The notes under the pieces: model-generated | Databases searched by the model: none | Told to the model about the DNA's origin: nothing | What the model saw: only the letters and a program-made list of their open reading frames with translations | Program-made: the position numbers and the translations under genes | Part shown: positions 27,301 through 41,654 of the stretch, one piece after another | Layout: each line of letters begins with the position of its first letter | Numbering within the stretch: position 1 is the first letter of the stretch | DNA from: Solea solea | Lineage: Eukaryota > Chordata > Actinopteri > Pleuronectiformes > Soleidae | Direction: 5' to 3' | Length of the DNA: 64,000 nucleotides | Assembly (NCBI RefSeq): GCF_958295425.1 | Contig: NC_081153.1 | Span: 19,525,172-19,589,171 of the forward strand

Positions 27301-28866
27301 CAAAAGCAGCTGAGGTTTCATTTTAGTAGAGCGTTTTAAGTTATTAGTGCATCTCACATTTTACATAGAACATGAAGCTTTTTTTTTCCTTCTCAAATGT
27401 AAGGATTTACTGATTTCTCTCTTGTTTATTAAACCTGAATATATTTTGGTGTTGCTCACACATGATTTTATTTTTTATTTTATTTTATAGACAAATGATG
27501 ATTAAGTGTTAGATAGTTAATGCATTGCAAATTAGCAATGAAAATGGTCGTTATTGCATGATTGATGGTGTGTATGAATTCTGTTTTGTTGAAGATGTCG
27601 GTGAAGTGGTTAAATAAGAAGTGGCCGACAGCTTGATTGCATTAAGAGGTTAATATAAGTCGACTCTGTAGGAGTGGCAGGCAGCATGCACCACTGTCCA
27701 CTGAATTCAAAAACGACAGAATCCTGTGATTACATGCTTGGACACTTGTGGTTGACATTTAATAAAATGTGTTATTCATGCAGACTTTTGAAAAGAAACT
27801 GATCTTGGTCTTAGGTTTGATGTCCAGGTTTTTCCAAATGTCAACTATTCATGACGACATCACTGTGTATTTTTTCCCCATTTATCCAATTTGTGTCAGG
27901 TTTTTTTAGTTTGAGAAGCGGGAGAAAACACAATGACCTTGTTTGCAAAGGGGTGGAAAATTCTTTGTGAATTAAACTTTCCATGGGAGTTTCTGGGAAT
28001 TAATGAGAATTAACTAGAAATGTTGTCACTTATCATTCATTTCAATCCCACCACAACTGTATTTGCATCAAACCTGATTGTTTTAGTCAGGATTTATGTA
28101 ATAATAATGTTGTTTACCAGCTATATTTACATTCCCAACCTCATTTACAGTTGATTTCTGTTAAATCCAGGTTCCAATTTTGAAAATTGTGGAAATCTTG
28201 GAGTCGTATGCATGATGCAAAGATGAATGTTTTTTGTCCCTGGACTAATTTTCTGCAAAGCCTCTGCACTAAGGGAAAGTCTCCACTCTGCAGAGCTGGA
28301 GGAAAACAAGCTGAAGAAGATGAATAAGAATGTGTGTCGTATGTTTATCTGACACTCACATGTGTTAATGTGTGTTCTAGGTGTCGGCATGGGGAGGCTA
28401 CGTGTTTATCATCAACCTGATTCCCCTGCATGTGTTTGTGCTGCTGCTAATGCAACGCTACAGCAGAAGAGTCTACATCGGTAAGATACACTCTCACACA
28501 CACTCTCACCCGAGCGCAAGCAATTAGATGAGACAATAACTTTTATTGTGTTTGACTTGGTGTCTGAAACTCCCCCGTATACACTCGCTGAAATGAAAAG
28601 TTGGAATCATCTCCCATTAAGACAGAAATGTGTGCGATAAACAAGTTTTTTTCCGACGGTCAAGTTAACAGACAGAACTCTGCCTGTGATTATGCATCTC
28701 CTAACATTGTTTCCCAAGTGTTTGACCCTGAAAGGAGCTCAAATACTCAGTCGTGTCTGTGCTCATCTCTCACTTCCATAAACATTCCATCATCAGCGGT
28801 GCAGACACCGGCTCTCCCACACATCACTTCACAGTAAATACAGCCACCTGCTACTTCTTCTTTTTT

Positions 28867-28902
<36 letters not shown>

Positions 28903-30315
28903 CCCCCCGCATTTACCAGACTCGGAGCTAGTGAGGAGGACAGGCTTGTTATCCCACTGAACATCCTGGTTTCACCGAGCATGCAACTGCTCCAGCACAT
29001 TATCCATTGGCTCAGAGAACTTGAGCTCAATCTGTCAGACCCTCCAATATCCACACGGCTTATCCGTGAGCACTGGTTAAGATAAGTGATGCTTTGTCAA
29101 GTGACATTTACATATGATTCGATCGTGAAACGGTCTCTTCAGAGGACATGACCTCTCTTAGCTGTTCTTCAACCAAGAGATTCTACTTGATGACACAAGG
29201 CTGTGACGCCGAGTGGGAAATGTCCTTCTGCCTTCACTGTCCCAAGGATCTCAGCAGCCTGAGCATCATCCAGCTACTTTATTCCCCGTTTGGCAGCAAA
29301 TGGTACATTGAGAAGTATTGTTGGCTTATTCTGTTGACATAAAAGACATGAGGTCTAAAAGCGCTTCCCACGCTCTTCACCTCATCCTCCAGTTCTTCTT
29401 TTCAGAGCCAGGTGTCTTTCAGTCACAGCAGTAATAATGAAATGACTTGCAGTCTACGTTATATCACAATTTGTCTCTCTCTCTCTCTCTCTCTCTCTCC
29501 CCCTCTCTGTCGTGAGTCAATAGCAGATGTGTGAGGAAAAGATTGCCAAGGGCAGTCACAACTACTTAAAAATAAGAAATAAAAACGTGGCGCTCTCTTC
29601 AGGAAGAGTATGAAATCTTAATTTAGCTGGTGTGTCTGCGAAATGGTTCGTCATGGCTTCAAAGGTGGGAGCTGCGCTGTCGTCTCACTTCAGGTTGCCC
29701 CGTCACTCATGCAGCGAGTCCGCTCCCATTTTCTCATTAAATAGCACTGAATTAGGCATATTGAATTCACTCCCTCTGAGGTGCAACAGTGAAAATCAGT
29801 CGACTTTTAATACGAGGGCCAAGGTTCATTTCCCAAAGTGGAACCTGAACTTGACTGTTGGCAGAAGTGTGGTAGATTTTCACTTGTGAAATTGACTATA
29901 TTGAATATTTGATCTCATCTGATGTGGATCGTCTCTTCTCTCTTCACAGCATACAGCACCTTCTTCATTGTGGGTCTCGTGTTGTCGATGCAAGTCCCTT
30001 TCGTTGGGTTCCAACCAATCAGGACCAGTGAGCACATGGCAGCTGCCGGTAGGTCCCGCCCCTCTCTACCTCTGTGTTTTACAGGTCCACTCTCAATGTT
30101 CTTAACAACGTAGTTCCCCACAAGTTATTAAGCACTTACAGTACTTGAAGAATTAGGTCCATGCAGTCCTGAACCTTTTATTCAATAGCGTGTGAAAAGA
30201 GTGTGAATGTTGGTCATAATTTTCCTTATACGACCTTCATTTAAATACTAATGTTGCGTTGTGTGTGTGTGTGTGTGTGTATATGTATATATGTGTGTGT
30301 ATATATATATATGTA

Positions 30316-30359
<44 letters not shown>

Positions 30360-33300
30360 TACATGTATATAAGCCACTTTGCTTCTTGTTATCCAAAGCA
30401 TCTTACAGCACCGTAGACGCACACTTAAGCTTAGTTGGCTGTTGTGGGAATTGAATCCCCTTGTGCTGATGCTGTCAGTTATGCTGCGCCTGTAGGAGAA
30501 CACAAGATTTATCCAATAGAAATAACTTAGCAATTTCTACATGGGTTTAGCACAAAAGTACTTTTTTCATTTTTGGCATGCGGGTAGTTTATTAAAGCTT
30601 GTTCCGTTTCGCCTCTTGAGTGGGCCCATCTGCTGCCTGACAGCACGGTTGGGTGCATATTCATGTGCACAGTTCTTGTGTTCGTATACATCCAGATTGA
30701 GAGAGAAAGAGAGAGAGGGAGGACTGTCCCCGATATCTTCAGGAGGTTGAGCACCTTTTCAGAGAGTTCTCTTTACTCTGCAGCACACATATGTTTGGAG
30801 GGTCCCTGTTTTTCCTGGGTGTCTGCTGCACAAACGGCATCATGAGAGCGTTTGAAGGATGCTCCACCACAAATCATCTAAAGAGCAAGTGTGTTTTTAT
30901 GTTGCTGGGGGAACAGCTGTTCCAAACATCTGCTGGTGGCATCCATTGAGCGCAGTGGGAGACGGGACGGGGACGACAGAGCCGCGGACCTGTCGATACT
31001 GTTCTCGTATCAGCCCCTGGGGCAGAGAGTGGCAAGCGTGTTAGCACCATGGCCACCCTCCAGGAGACTTAGAAGTGGGTGAGACCTGCTGTGGGGTCTT
31101 TGTGGGCCACAGGAGGAGAAACCCTATTTTACACAAGGTTTGTAGAAAGATGGGAGGTGACGAAACGGATGGAAACTAGGCTTCATATTTATTTTTTTCC
31201 CATATCAAATTCAGCAGACAAACAAAAAGAGGCTCACTGGAGAAAATGTGACAGAGCAATATTGTGGGGGGGAAAGAAGCGTGACCAAAGGGGGCTGCGT
31301 AAAGAAAGACGAGGCGAGTTAAAATGAATGTGGGTGTTTTTTTTTGTTTTTTTACACTCTGTCATTTGCATTTGAAATATTCCACAGTATTTCTCTTCCA
31401 CATATGCATGAACAACCAACAGGGGCAATCACAAACTGCTTTGTCTTGAATTCTGCCAAACAAATAATGGCATTTCTTTACCATCCCTGGGCCCCACAGG
31501 AGGCGGGATGAATCAGGCCCTCCTCAGATATGCAGTGCTCGTTCCGTTTGTTTGCTCATTCTTTTGCTTCTCGCTGTGGTTTTTCCTCTCAGGTGTGTTT
31601 GCACTTCTCCAAGCCTATGCCTTCCTGCAATACCTGAAGGACAGACTAACCAGACAGGAGTTCCAAACACTGTTCTTCCTCGGAGTCTCTCTTGCTGCCG
31701 GCGTGGTCTTCCTCACAGTCATCTATCTCACGTACACAGGTCTGTATGTCCTCCTCACATGTTGTAAAGTGTGTAATACTTTGTCCTTGGAATTAAATCG
31801 TTGTTTGTTCGTCTGAAAATAATGTAAAATAGTGAGTGGGGGAAAAAAAGCAGGATGTTGTTTTTTTTTTTTGTTCCAGCCTCAAGAAAGTGTGCTGCTT
31901 GTCAGTGTTTTGAGTGGAGATAAATTGCATGTGGTTCAGTTTTACACTCTAGATCACAGAAAGCAATATGAACTCATCACCATGTGCTCTGGGAAGCTGT
32001 TGGACATTTTCTCCATTGTCTCTCATCATATAAGTGTCAAGATCATCGTTATTTGTTCCCAGCTTGTAAGCAATAACGTTTTACTGGCAGCCAGTAAAAT
32101 GATAAATATATGACACAATGTCATGTATAAATTATGGTAAAGCTGAATGGCCCAGTCATATGTTTAAATCATTTTTCCAGTCATGATATTTGACTAAATC
32201 TTGTTTAAATCCTGTTTTGTTTTGGGGGTTTTTTAAAGCAGGAGATGGTTAGTAGCGACATTGAAAAACTTAAGTTCAGTGGGTAGAATAACCTTGAGTA
32301 CAAGGATCAGTTCAGTAGAATTTCATACATGCACTAACACTGCTGTAAATCCCACGAGGGTTCGATGGTTTGACCTCCTCTCCTTCCAAACGAGCTGCTC
32401 ATTCGAACTTGGGTTATTAGAAAATGATGTAAAAAATCTGCGTAGAGAACTGACGGACACTGGTGCAGCTTTTAAAACCATTTTGACATTTTTTCCCAAC
32501 ACGCTGGCCCCGGTGCCAGCGTGTTGATCTTTGTCCTTGTTGATGTTTTGCTCTCGCTCTCCAGTTCTGTCTGTGTGTAGGGGCCACAGCGGAGGCCTCA
32601 TGGTTGTGTCCTTAAAGTCGCAGTAGGCGGCATCGCTGGATAACTCGTTGAATTGTTTCGCAGAGAAGTTGTAGCGTAGCAGCCAATCGTAGCACCTGCT
32701 TTCTCTGAACGGCCCTGTAATCTGTTTAATCTGTCTCTCGTGACACTACAGATATAGAGTAGTAGCTGTGAGGCTGTAACCAATTTAGGGACTTTCCACA
32801 TGATAACAAGTCTAAGTGAATCCACTTAAGTTTCCTAATTGCCCTGGAGCCAAGCAGAAACTGCATTTTGGGATATCTTGACAACGGCTCCCAGAGTGGG
32901 AAAATCTCAAAACACCACCCACACGATATAATCAGGTCATAATCCCACTCCACTCATGCTCTTACATTCGAGAGCATGAGTTGTAGGAGCGTTGTTGTCA
33001 TCGTCCTCTTCTTGTTTGGTCTGTTCACATTATCATGACTTTTATTTTCTTTCCTTTTCCCCCGTCTCTGTTTCAGTGATTGTATCCATTGCAGTGTGCA
33101 CTTTTTCTAATGAAGCTTTATTTAAAAATAGTTATGATGTATAAATGCAGCAGCACTACAGTGACACATAAAGACCTGGTTTACAGAAAAGCTTTTTTTC
33201 AAAACGACAAAGAAAAAAACGTTCCATTTCCGTATGTATAGGCCCTTTTATTATGCTAAAAGTTTGTTTTAGTGATTTTGTTTGTCTTCTGCTGAGGTGT

Positions 33301-36300
33301 TTAGATTTAGGGTGACAAATTCTGCCTCTTGGCCTAGAATATAGTGTTTATGGCTTTTTTTTTTCTTCTCGTTATAAAAGCACTAAGAGATGCAGAGTCT
33401 AGCATTCAAGAGCACAAATTCTCCACTGAAACTATTGTAAAACACCTTTGCTTCTTTTATTAGCTCAGACTGATCCAGAGAAGCCTAATGTATTTTATTG
33501 TGTAGGAAGGACATTCACTTATCCGTTTAAGTTGTGTTTCTATAGTGTATAATGAGCCCTGACAAATGGCCGCTCACCTGGCTTCGTATTTTAGCTTTTC
33601 GCCAAAAACTTCATCATTATACAAACACTTGCAGTGAGGTGTTTTTCCCAAAGCAAAGATGTGCATACTATTTACATCCTTACATTTGTCGCCTGCCTGA
33701 TTCAGAAGTGACCCAGCCACTCGTGTCCGTGCAGACGTCCGGTCCGTTAGGGATACTGACTTCAGTTAGTCAGCCGGAGAGCGGCGCAATCTGTCAGCCA
33801 TCTGATTTGAGGAGGGGGAGTCGTCTTTGGTTGAAAGCCAGTTTTGCAGCATGTCCCTTCCCTCATCCGTCAGACATTTTCATCTCATAAAAGATGTATC
33901 CAAAAAAAGAGGAGCTGGGTGGGCATCTTGAACACAGAGCCAAGTATTGATCCGTTAAATCAGTTTCATCCTTTAAATCACCTCTCGGAAAAGTCTCCAT
34001 CTCCAGTTTTGCAGCTTTTTCTCTCCTTTTTTTTTCCCCTTGCCCGAGGGCGTTAAAGTGATCATATTAGGGCTCCTTATTTTTACCACGTTAATTATGA
34101 CACCGTCAAGATAAGCACATTTTTCACAATCCCTTAAAAGTAACAAAGGACATGATTCAGTCGTTAATATTGTGAGGGAGAAGTCACACATTTTGTGGCG
34201 CTGAGGCTCGTTATTTTGTGTGTGTGTGTGTGTTTAATGCATATGTTGGTGTGTAAGTGGCTGTGAGAGCCCCAAGGCAGCAGTACATTGCTGAAATGTA
34301 TTCAAGATCAAAGCTTAACCCAAATAAGACATTTGAATGTGCACATAAAAATGCCCTGTGCAGTCTCATTTGCAGCTTAAATGGTTTTGGTTACATTTAT
34401 AAACAAGTCAATTCCAGCAATTACGAACCATCAATAGAATCCATTCTGGGCATCGACGGCTTCGTCTGAGGGTCGTCAGGCAGAGTTTGCTCATCTCGAT
34501 GTTCACACAGGCACTGGAAACCTGTTTTCTGTGTTTCACAGCAGCAGCTGGAGGTTTGTTTGCAGAATGCCAGCGCTGTCAGTCAAATCAGATCACGCCA
34601 CGTCCCGTACAGTGGTGATGAAGCAGATCAGCTGCACTCTTTGACTGTTAGATCTGTAATGAAGCTAAATATATGCATTCAGTCTCAATAAAACTCTATA
34701 ATATGTATCCCTGAGGTTAAATAAACATGATGTTCACAAACCAGTATTCAGGGGCGTTAAGTAAGTAGATGTAAATGACCTCATTTATGCAGTATTTTTG
34801 TTTCCTTTATTTCTTGTCACACAGTAGCTGGAGAATAAGCGCTGTATTGTGCTCATTCAGTCTCTGCCACACTTTGTTTTCCTGGCCCACAGGTCAGATG
34901 TTTTTTGCTTGGTCGAATATTTTATACATTCAACGTTGCACGGAATTCTGCCTTGGAATAACAAAGGACGGTGAAATTAAAGTTTTTCATAAGTTTTAGT
35001 TTCTTTTTTCTATAACTGAACTCTCTCTCTTTCTCTCTCTCTCGCTCGTCTTTAACATTCGACGCACACTTCCTGCTGTCGGGTGCCGACGCGTCTTTAT
35101 TTTGAGACTGAAATGGGAAAACATTTTATGTTCTGTTTGTGTTTTCCTCTTCTCTAGGATACATCGCTCCATGGAGCGGCCGTTTCTACTCTCTGTGGGA
35201 CACGGGGTGAGTTTGCTGACCTTCAGTCTGACTCAAACACTACAGCACACATGGAACACAGCGCTCGGCAAATAATGCACTGAAACGTGTGCTATTGCAG
35301 CACACTCGATCAATTCCTCCACTGTTTGCTGACTTAGGCCCTTTTTTTCTCTCTCTCTCTCTGGAGACTGATGTTGATTTGTTAATGTGCTGCATGCCCC
35401 CCCCCCTCCCCCCAGCTGTTAGCGCAAAATGCTTTAAAATCATATGCAAACTGCTGCGTTTAAGCGGGTAATAAATAAAGAGGGAGCACGCAGATCAGAA
35501 ACTCTGTGTAGAAAAAGAAACACTGCTCATCAGTTGTGCTAAATTTGGTCGTATTCTACCCATGAACATACTGGGGAGTTAAATTATCCTCTCTGCTGCT
35601 CATAATTCTGGAGTTAATCACGAGGATCTATTGTTTAATTTGTCTCGGCACTCTCAGTGCGCTCAACTCGACATGAATTACATCCGGTCTCTCCCTCCCT
35701 CCCTCCCCGCTCTTCCCTCACCCTCCCTCCCTCCCTCTATCCACAGCTACGCTAAGATCCATATTCCCATCATAGCGTCAGTGTCGGAGCACCAGCCAAC
35801 GACTTGGGTTTCCTTCTTCTTTGATCTCCACATCCTGGTCTGCACCTTTCCAGCAGGCCTGTGGTTCTGCATCAAGAACATCAATGATGAACGAGTGTTT
35901 GGTAGGAACATTTGATCTTTATTCCCCAACTCTGCAGGTTTTAAAAACATGCTTCAAAGACTTTAATTCTCCCTTTGGTGTGGAGTTATGGAGTTGGAGA
36001 AGTGCTTGGTTCCAGAGGTGTTTTAAATCCAAACAACAGATGAATCTATTCAATCACACGTTGCCGTAAAAAAGCTCTCACAGTGAGTGGACCTGAGGTG
36101 GATTTCCATTATCACGATAGTCGTTAATGGCGAAACCGTTGATGATACATGAGAGCCGAACTCTTTTCTTACTAAAGTGTAAGGTATATTTTATTGCTTT
36201 CCCAATAATATTGTTAATCATCATGATTTTAGTCGGGATAAAATGTGAAAATGTTATCGTCCCATTCCTCGAGACGAACTGCCATAAAGTTTTACAGACT

Positions 36301-39300
36301 TTCATTTCCCAAAAGGATGAGCTGCAGCGCGGTGTGGAATGAAAGCATTGCTTTATATACTACGCTACTCCACGAGCTTCTGCCTCAACTGTAACCTCTG
36401 TTCCAACGGCAGCCAAGTCTCTGAATCCAAAATCAACTGAATTAGTCTAAAGCTGCGATTGTATTTTCAATTTGTGCAGCAGTGTCGTTTTCGAGGTTCC
36501 TTGGGCTTTTTTTTTTTTTTTTTTTTGCATCAAACACAAAATTTTACACTCTGTAATTCTTACATTATTACATCTTTGAAAGTCAATGCAACCTCTCTCC
36601 TTGCCTGTTTCATGAACACATTGCGGGGCAATCCCACTTTTGTCAAAGGGTCCAATCGTTTCTTACTCTCTCTGGAGAAATAGTGAATGTGCTTCACACA
36701 AACCCTGGTTTCCTCAGTGACTCCTTGTGTCACAACTTTTATTATTATTATTATCAGTAAACCTAGTAAAACCTAGCTCCTTAATCACTACTTGTTTTGC
36801 TATTTGCTATTTCTGTCCATTTGTTGGTCAGTCATCCATCACCTTTAATTATTCCTCTTTTTCCCTGTTGTAATTCTCTTCTCCTTCCCTTATTTACCTG
36901 GGGTGTCACGATTTGGTTCGATTCTTGATGTTTTTTTCTCTTTTAGCACAGATGGGCCATTTTCAGTCTAGTTTATTCTAATTTATTAACAATATGAATG
37001 TAACAATAACCAGCCAAGTGGAAACTAACTATAAAAGTCATAGAGAGTCATGTAGCTCTGAAGGTCCAGCAATCTGTTGTCAAGGTCACTCAATCTGACC
37101 TCTGACCTCCAATAACATGATCATACATGGAAACACCTTTGTACTGAGATGTGACCTGCTTGGCATTTCATAGCATGTTACGCTAAGTACGCTAATGAAA
37201 TGTTTAAATGCAGGGTTTTCATGTGTGATAGCACTAGTTATCACAGTTAACCGTGAGTTGAATTTTGAGGAAGTTGTGTTAGCGGAGTTGTTTTTGTACT
37301 GCATGTGCACAGTGTGGTTTTCTTATCAACAATGCAAATGTTGTTGACAAAACTCACAGGAAATGCAAAATATTCCCACGCTGCTGATTTTAGAGATGCA
37401 CGGGGGGGGGTTGAGTTTGGTCGGTGTGTCGCCCAAATCAGCAGTTGCCGTGGTTACTATTAGCAGCAGCTTCAGGTTAGTGGGAGGAGGTAACGTGTAG
37501 TTGTGCTACAATGGCTACGACCACAACACTGTGGTTTTTTAGTCTCCTCTGGCACGTGTGCAGACGTCTCACTGGGGGCGTGGTTAAATCCTAGAGACGA
37601 CGTTTCGATCAATAGTCGTCTTATACGTCTCCCTTTCTGTCTTCTGTGTTTTTCATCTTCTAAATGTAACCTTTTTTTTTTCCCCACCCTAAGTTTGGGC
37701 ACAAGCCAGTGACCGTTGCGGTCTGTCGACTGTCCTTGGTCCTGGTTACCATGTGTGAGTTGTAAACCGCACATAAACAGCCGGTTAAAACCCAGCTAGT
37801 CCGTGATTTGATGAGGAGTAAAATATTCCCTGCAGCACCTGCACCTCCTTTGTCTGCAGGTGTGTGATGTACTCGGCTTTCAAAACACCATTTCTTTACA
37901 AAAACACAAGACCGCCCAGATCAAGGGCACCGAGAACTGCGGAGCGCTTAAAACGCAGTCCTTCAGCAGCCTGTTTCTCCCTCTGACTTAATCAGCCAAT
38001 TACAGCTATCGATTAGCCGTGCACCTGTTGAGCTGGGTTTGGCTCCTCTCAAGGACAGAGAGCAACCACAACTCTCTCTATTCAGGCTTTTGTATTGCAC
38101 ACAGCGAACCCAGAATGATTACGCAGTGTTACTCCAGCTACTCAATTTCTCTTTTCCATGTCTTTATCTCCCTTTCACACTCTGCTGCCTCCTCTCCTTC
38201 ACACTCGCACCTTCGTTTCCTCTTTGTCTTCATCTTGTTTTTCCCCCTTCCTTCCTCTCACAGTGGCCCTGTACGCCATCAGTGCCGTCTACTTTGCCGG
38301 GGTGATGGTGCGACTGATGCTGACGCTGACTCCGGTGGTGTGCATGTTGTCGGCGGTGGCGTTCTCCAGCGTCTTTGAACATTACATGGGAGACGACACA
38401 AAGAGGGAGAAGCCGCCCGCCGAGGACAGCAGCGACGAGGACGACAAGAGGAATTCTGGGAATCTCTACGACAAGGTCAGGGCAGTAGTAGTAGTAATCC
38501 TTTATGCGGTTATGAAAGGATGAATGGTGTTTTGTCACAGTGTTCAGATTCGGGCTGTGGAATTAAAATTGAAGAGAAAAAAGTGTCTTGAAGCAACAGT
38601 TGCTGATATGGTTTTTGTTTTATTTAGTGTAGTTACACACTTTTTATTTAGTGTAGCTGCACACTTTTATTTAGTGTAGTTGCACATGTTTATTTAGTGT
38701 AGTTGCACACTTTTATTTAGTGTAGATGCACACTTTTTATTTAGTGTAGTTGCACACGTTTATTTAGTGTAGTTGCACACTTTATTTAGTGTAGTTGCGC
38801 ACGTTTATTTAGTGTAGTTGCACACTTTATTTAGTGTAGTTGCACACTTTTTATTTAGTGTAGTTGCACACGTTTAATTTAGTGTAGTTGCACACTTTAT
38901 TTAGTGTAGTTGCACACTTTTATTTAGTGTAGTTGCACACGTTTATTTAGTGTAGATGCACACGTTTATTTAGTGTAGTTGCACACTTTTATTGCACCTT
39001 CTGGGGTTAGAATTTGTCAGCTTCTCTCCTCACACTCCACCACGTTTGATTAAAATGAGTCAACTGTGATTCAGCTGCAACTGTTTGACGCTGTTGCCAC
39101 AATTTCAGCTCGCTCACTTCATTTCTTTTTTTTTATATATATGCTTTTTGTGTGAGTTTTCTTCTCAGTCCACGTCCTAATTACAAAATGCTTAAAGATG
39201 CTCCATACTCTTTAAGATTTTGTGTTAAAAAAAAAAAAAAAAAAAAAAGGTGTTTGGAAATCACGATATCGTCGTTTATTATTTATGATGCTTCTGTTTA

Positions 39301-40631
39301 ACATCCTTGCTGCTCTGCACGGGAAAGATAAAGTTAAATAACGCACTTGAATAAAACAAACAAGGTGCTGCTTATGTTGTGAGATGAGAAATGCTTTCAG
39401 AAGGAATACAAACATTAACTCATGACTGTTTGCTCATACGACGTGTGATTAGAAAAGCCACTGCAAAGTGAAGGTGTTGACATTAGAGAGTTAAACACAC
39501 TTTTTGAAATTGTAATTTCAAATGACAGTTTGTGCATGTGACTCACTAACATTTTTGATTTCACACTCTGAAGCAGTGTCAGCAGCCCGTTTCATTTTCT
39601 CCATCTCATTTACCTCACTGACGTTGCTGAAACGGGCGTAGTACAGAGCCGAGTGCAGCGCAGCACAGCACAGTACAGTGCAGGACAGTTGGTAACGGTG
39701 TTTATTTAAACCACAGCAGAGGAAATGGCACAGGAAATGGCAAACAGACGTGAGGCGAAGAATCAGCATGGATGTGAAGGCTCATCAGGGAACAGACAGA
39801 CAGAAGCCAGAGACGCTGAGGCAGGAACGTGGTGAGGTGAGATCAGGCAGAGGCAGGCTGGAGAATATAGGGAGGGCTGATTGCAGGAGATGAGGAGCAC
39901 CTGTGATCACAGGTGAGTGGTGTTGGCTTGATGAGGAGGCGTGTCTTGGCAGGGAGAGTGGGGGTGGAGTCAGGTGAGTGTGGGAAACTGTGACAGTTGC
40001 TCCGTTTGAGCCACGCTTTCCAAGAAAGTAGTTGGACTTGCTGCTGGATGGGTCGCGTTCATACGGAGCACAGAGCTTTTATTTTCCTCGCTGCAGCTCC
40101 TGTAATGTAATATCAAGTAATCACAGGGTTCATCTCTTCAGACAGTAACAGAGAGCTGAAGGATGCTCTAATATACCATCAGTTCATTCAATATTTCACA
40201 TCAACACATCCGTGTTTCAATCTTCTCCCCCCTCGAACCGTGAGTGTGCCGTGTCTCCCCCTGCAGGCCGGGAAGGTGCGCAAACATGTGTCGGAGCAAG
40301 AGAAGGCAGAGGAGGGTCTGGGTCCCAACATCAAGTCCATCGTCACCATGTTGATGTTGATGCTGCTCATGATGTTTGCCGTCCACTGCACGTGGGTCAC
40401 CAGCAACGCCTACTCCAGTCCCAGCGTGGTGCTGGCCTCATACAACCATGACGGGTACAGAGTACACACACACACACACACACACACACTCATACATATT
40501 TATGCTATAATGCATTAATGGCTTTTTAAATAACTACAAAGACTGGAGCTAAGCTGCTAGTAATAGGCCATGATGTAGAACGATGGAGGGCTCCACCTTG
40601 TGTGCAAATGAGCTTCTGCGTGCGTGCGTGC

Positions 40632-40667
<36 letters not shown>

Positions 40668-41623
40668 CGGACCACACAGTGCAGTGGGGATAGAAATGGC
40701 GCACATGTATATTTCATAATAAAAGTGTTGTGGAAATATTGGTAAGTGCACCTATGAGCTTGAAGACGATTGTGTAACGCCGTGTTTCTAGGTCACAGGA
40801 AAACGCCATCTGCGGATGATTGCTGAATTTACTAAAGGCTGCTCTATTATTCTCTCTGAGTCGTTACGGGCATAATTATTCCCTTTAAGCGTTAGGGAGG
40901 AAGTTTTGAAGGCCAGGACTAAATTGTAGACTCAAGTTCTCATCCATAAATGAACGGTACATCAGCAGTTGTAAGACAATGGTTAAAGTGTGCTACCGGG
41001 CGCTGTGTCGCTGTCACACTGCACCTCACACGCTACTAAGTGTGAGGTGGGTTTTTTTGTACCCTACATTTATTATGCATGGATGCTCTATTTTCAACTG
41101 TTGGTGCCCTTCTTATTCAGTGTGAGACCTGAAATATTAATAACCCACACTGCCACATGCCTGTCAACACCGTTACCTGTCAACACTGTGGTTTTTTGGT
41201 TTTTTTTCTCCCTTGTTAGGACACGGAATATCCTGGATGACTTCAGGGAGGCTTACTATTGGTTGAGACAGAACACAGAGGAGCACGTGCGCGTCATGTC
41301 ATGGTGGGACTACGGTTACCAGATAGCCGGCATGGCCAACAGGACCACGCTGGTGGATAATAACACGTGGAACAACAGTCACATAGCGCTGGTGAGTCTC
41401 TTTGCTCTGTTTCCCCACTTCCTGATTTGCTTTTTGCATGCAGGCATAGAGAAGCAAACGTTTCCCATAAAGCAGCCACTGGACGATTAGCGAGCTCTTC
41501 ATTGAATTTTATACATAATTGCTAAAGTGTATAAAACCGCTCTCCCTCAAACAAGTCAGATAATCTTGTTTTAAGTTTTCCCATCGAATTTACACTGTAC
41601 AGGGATTTAATTGCCGTCAGATT

Positions 41624-41654
<31 letters not shown>

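Larger units (their letters stand above)
38476..40266 (+). other. STT3B intron 10
   Basis: 1.8-kb intron holding a 16-copy minisatellite (38618-38986), an A22 run (39227-39248) and a G-rich block that may be an interspersed repeat (39640-40005). Confidence 0.88.

Noticed and set aside
31832..32113. Plus-strand frame in STT3B intron 7 preceded by a T-run and cag
   Set aside because: Exon 7 joins exon 8 in phase without it and the translation has no STT3 similarity.
38618..38986. CRISPR-like regular array
   Set aside because: Units abut directly with no unique spacers, and the context is a vertebrate intron; it is a minisatellite.
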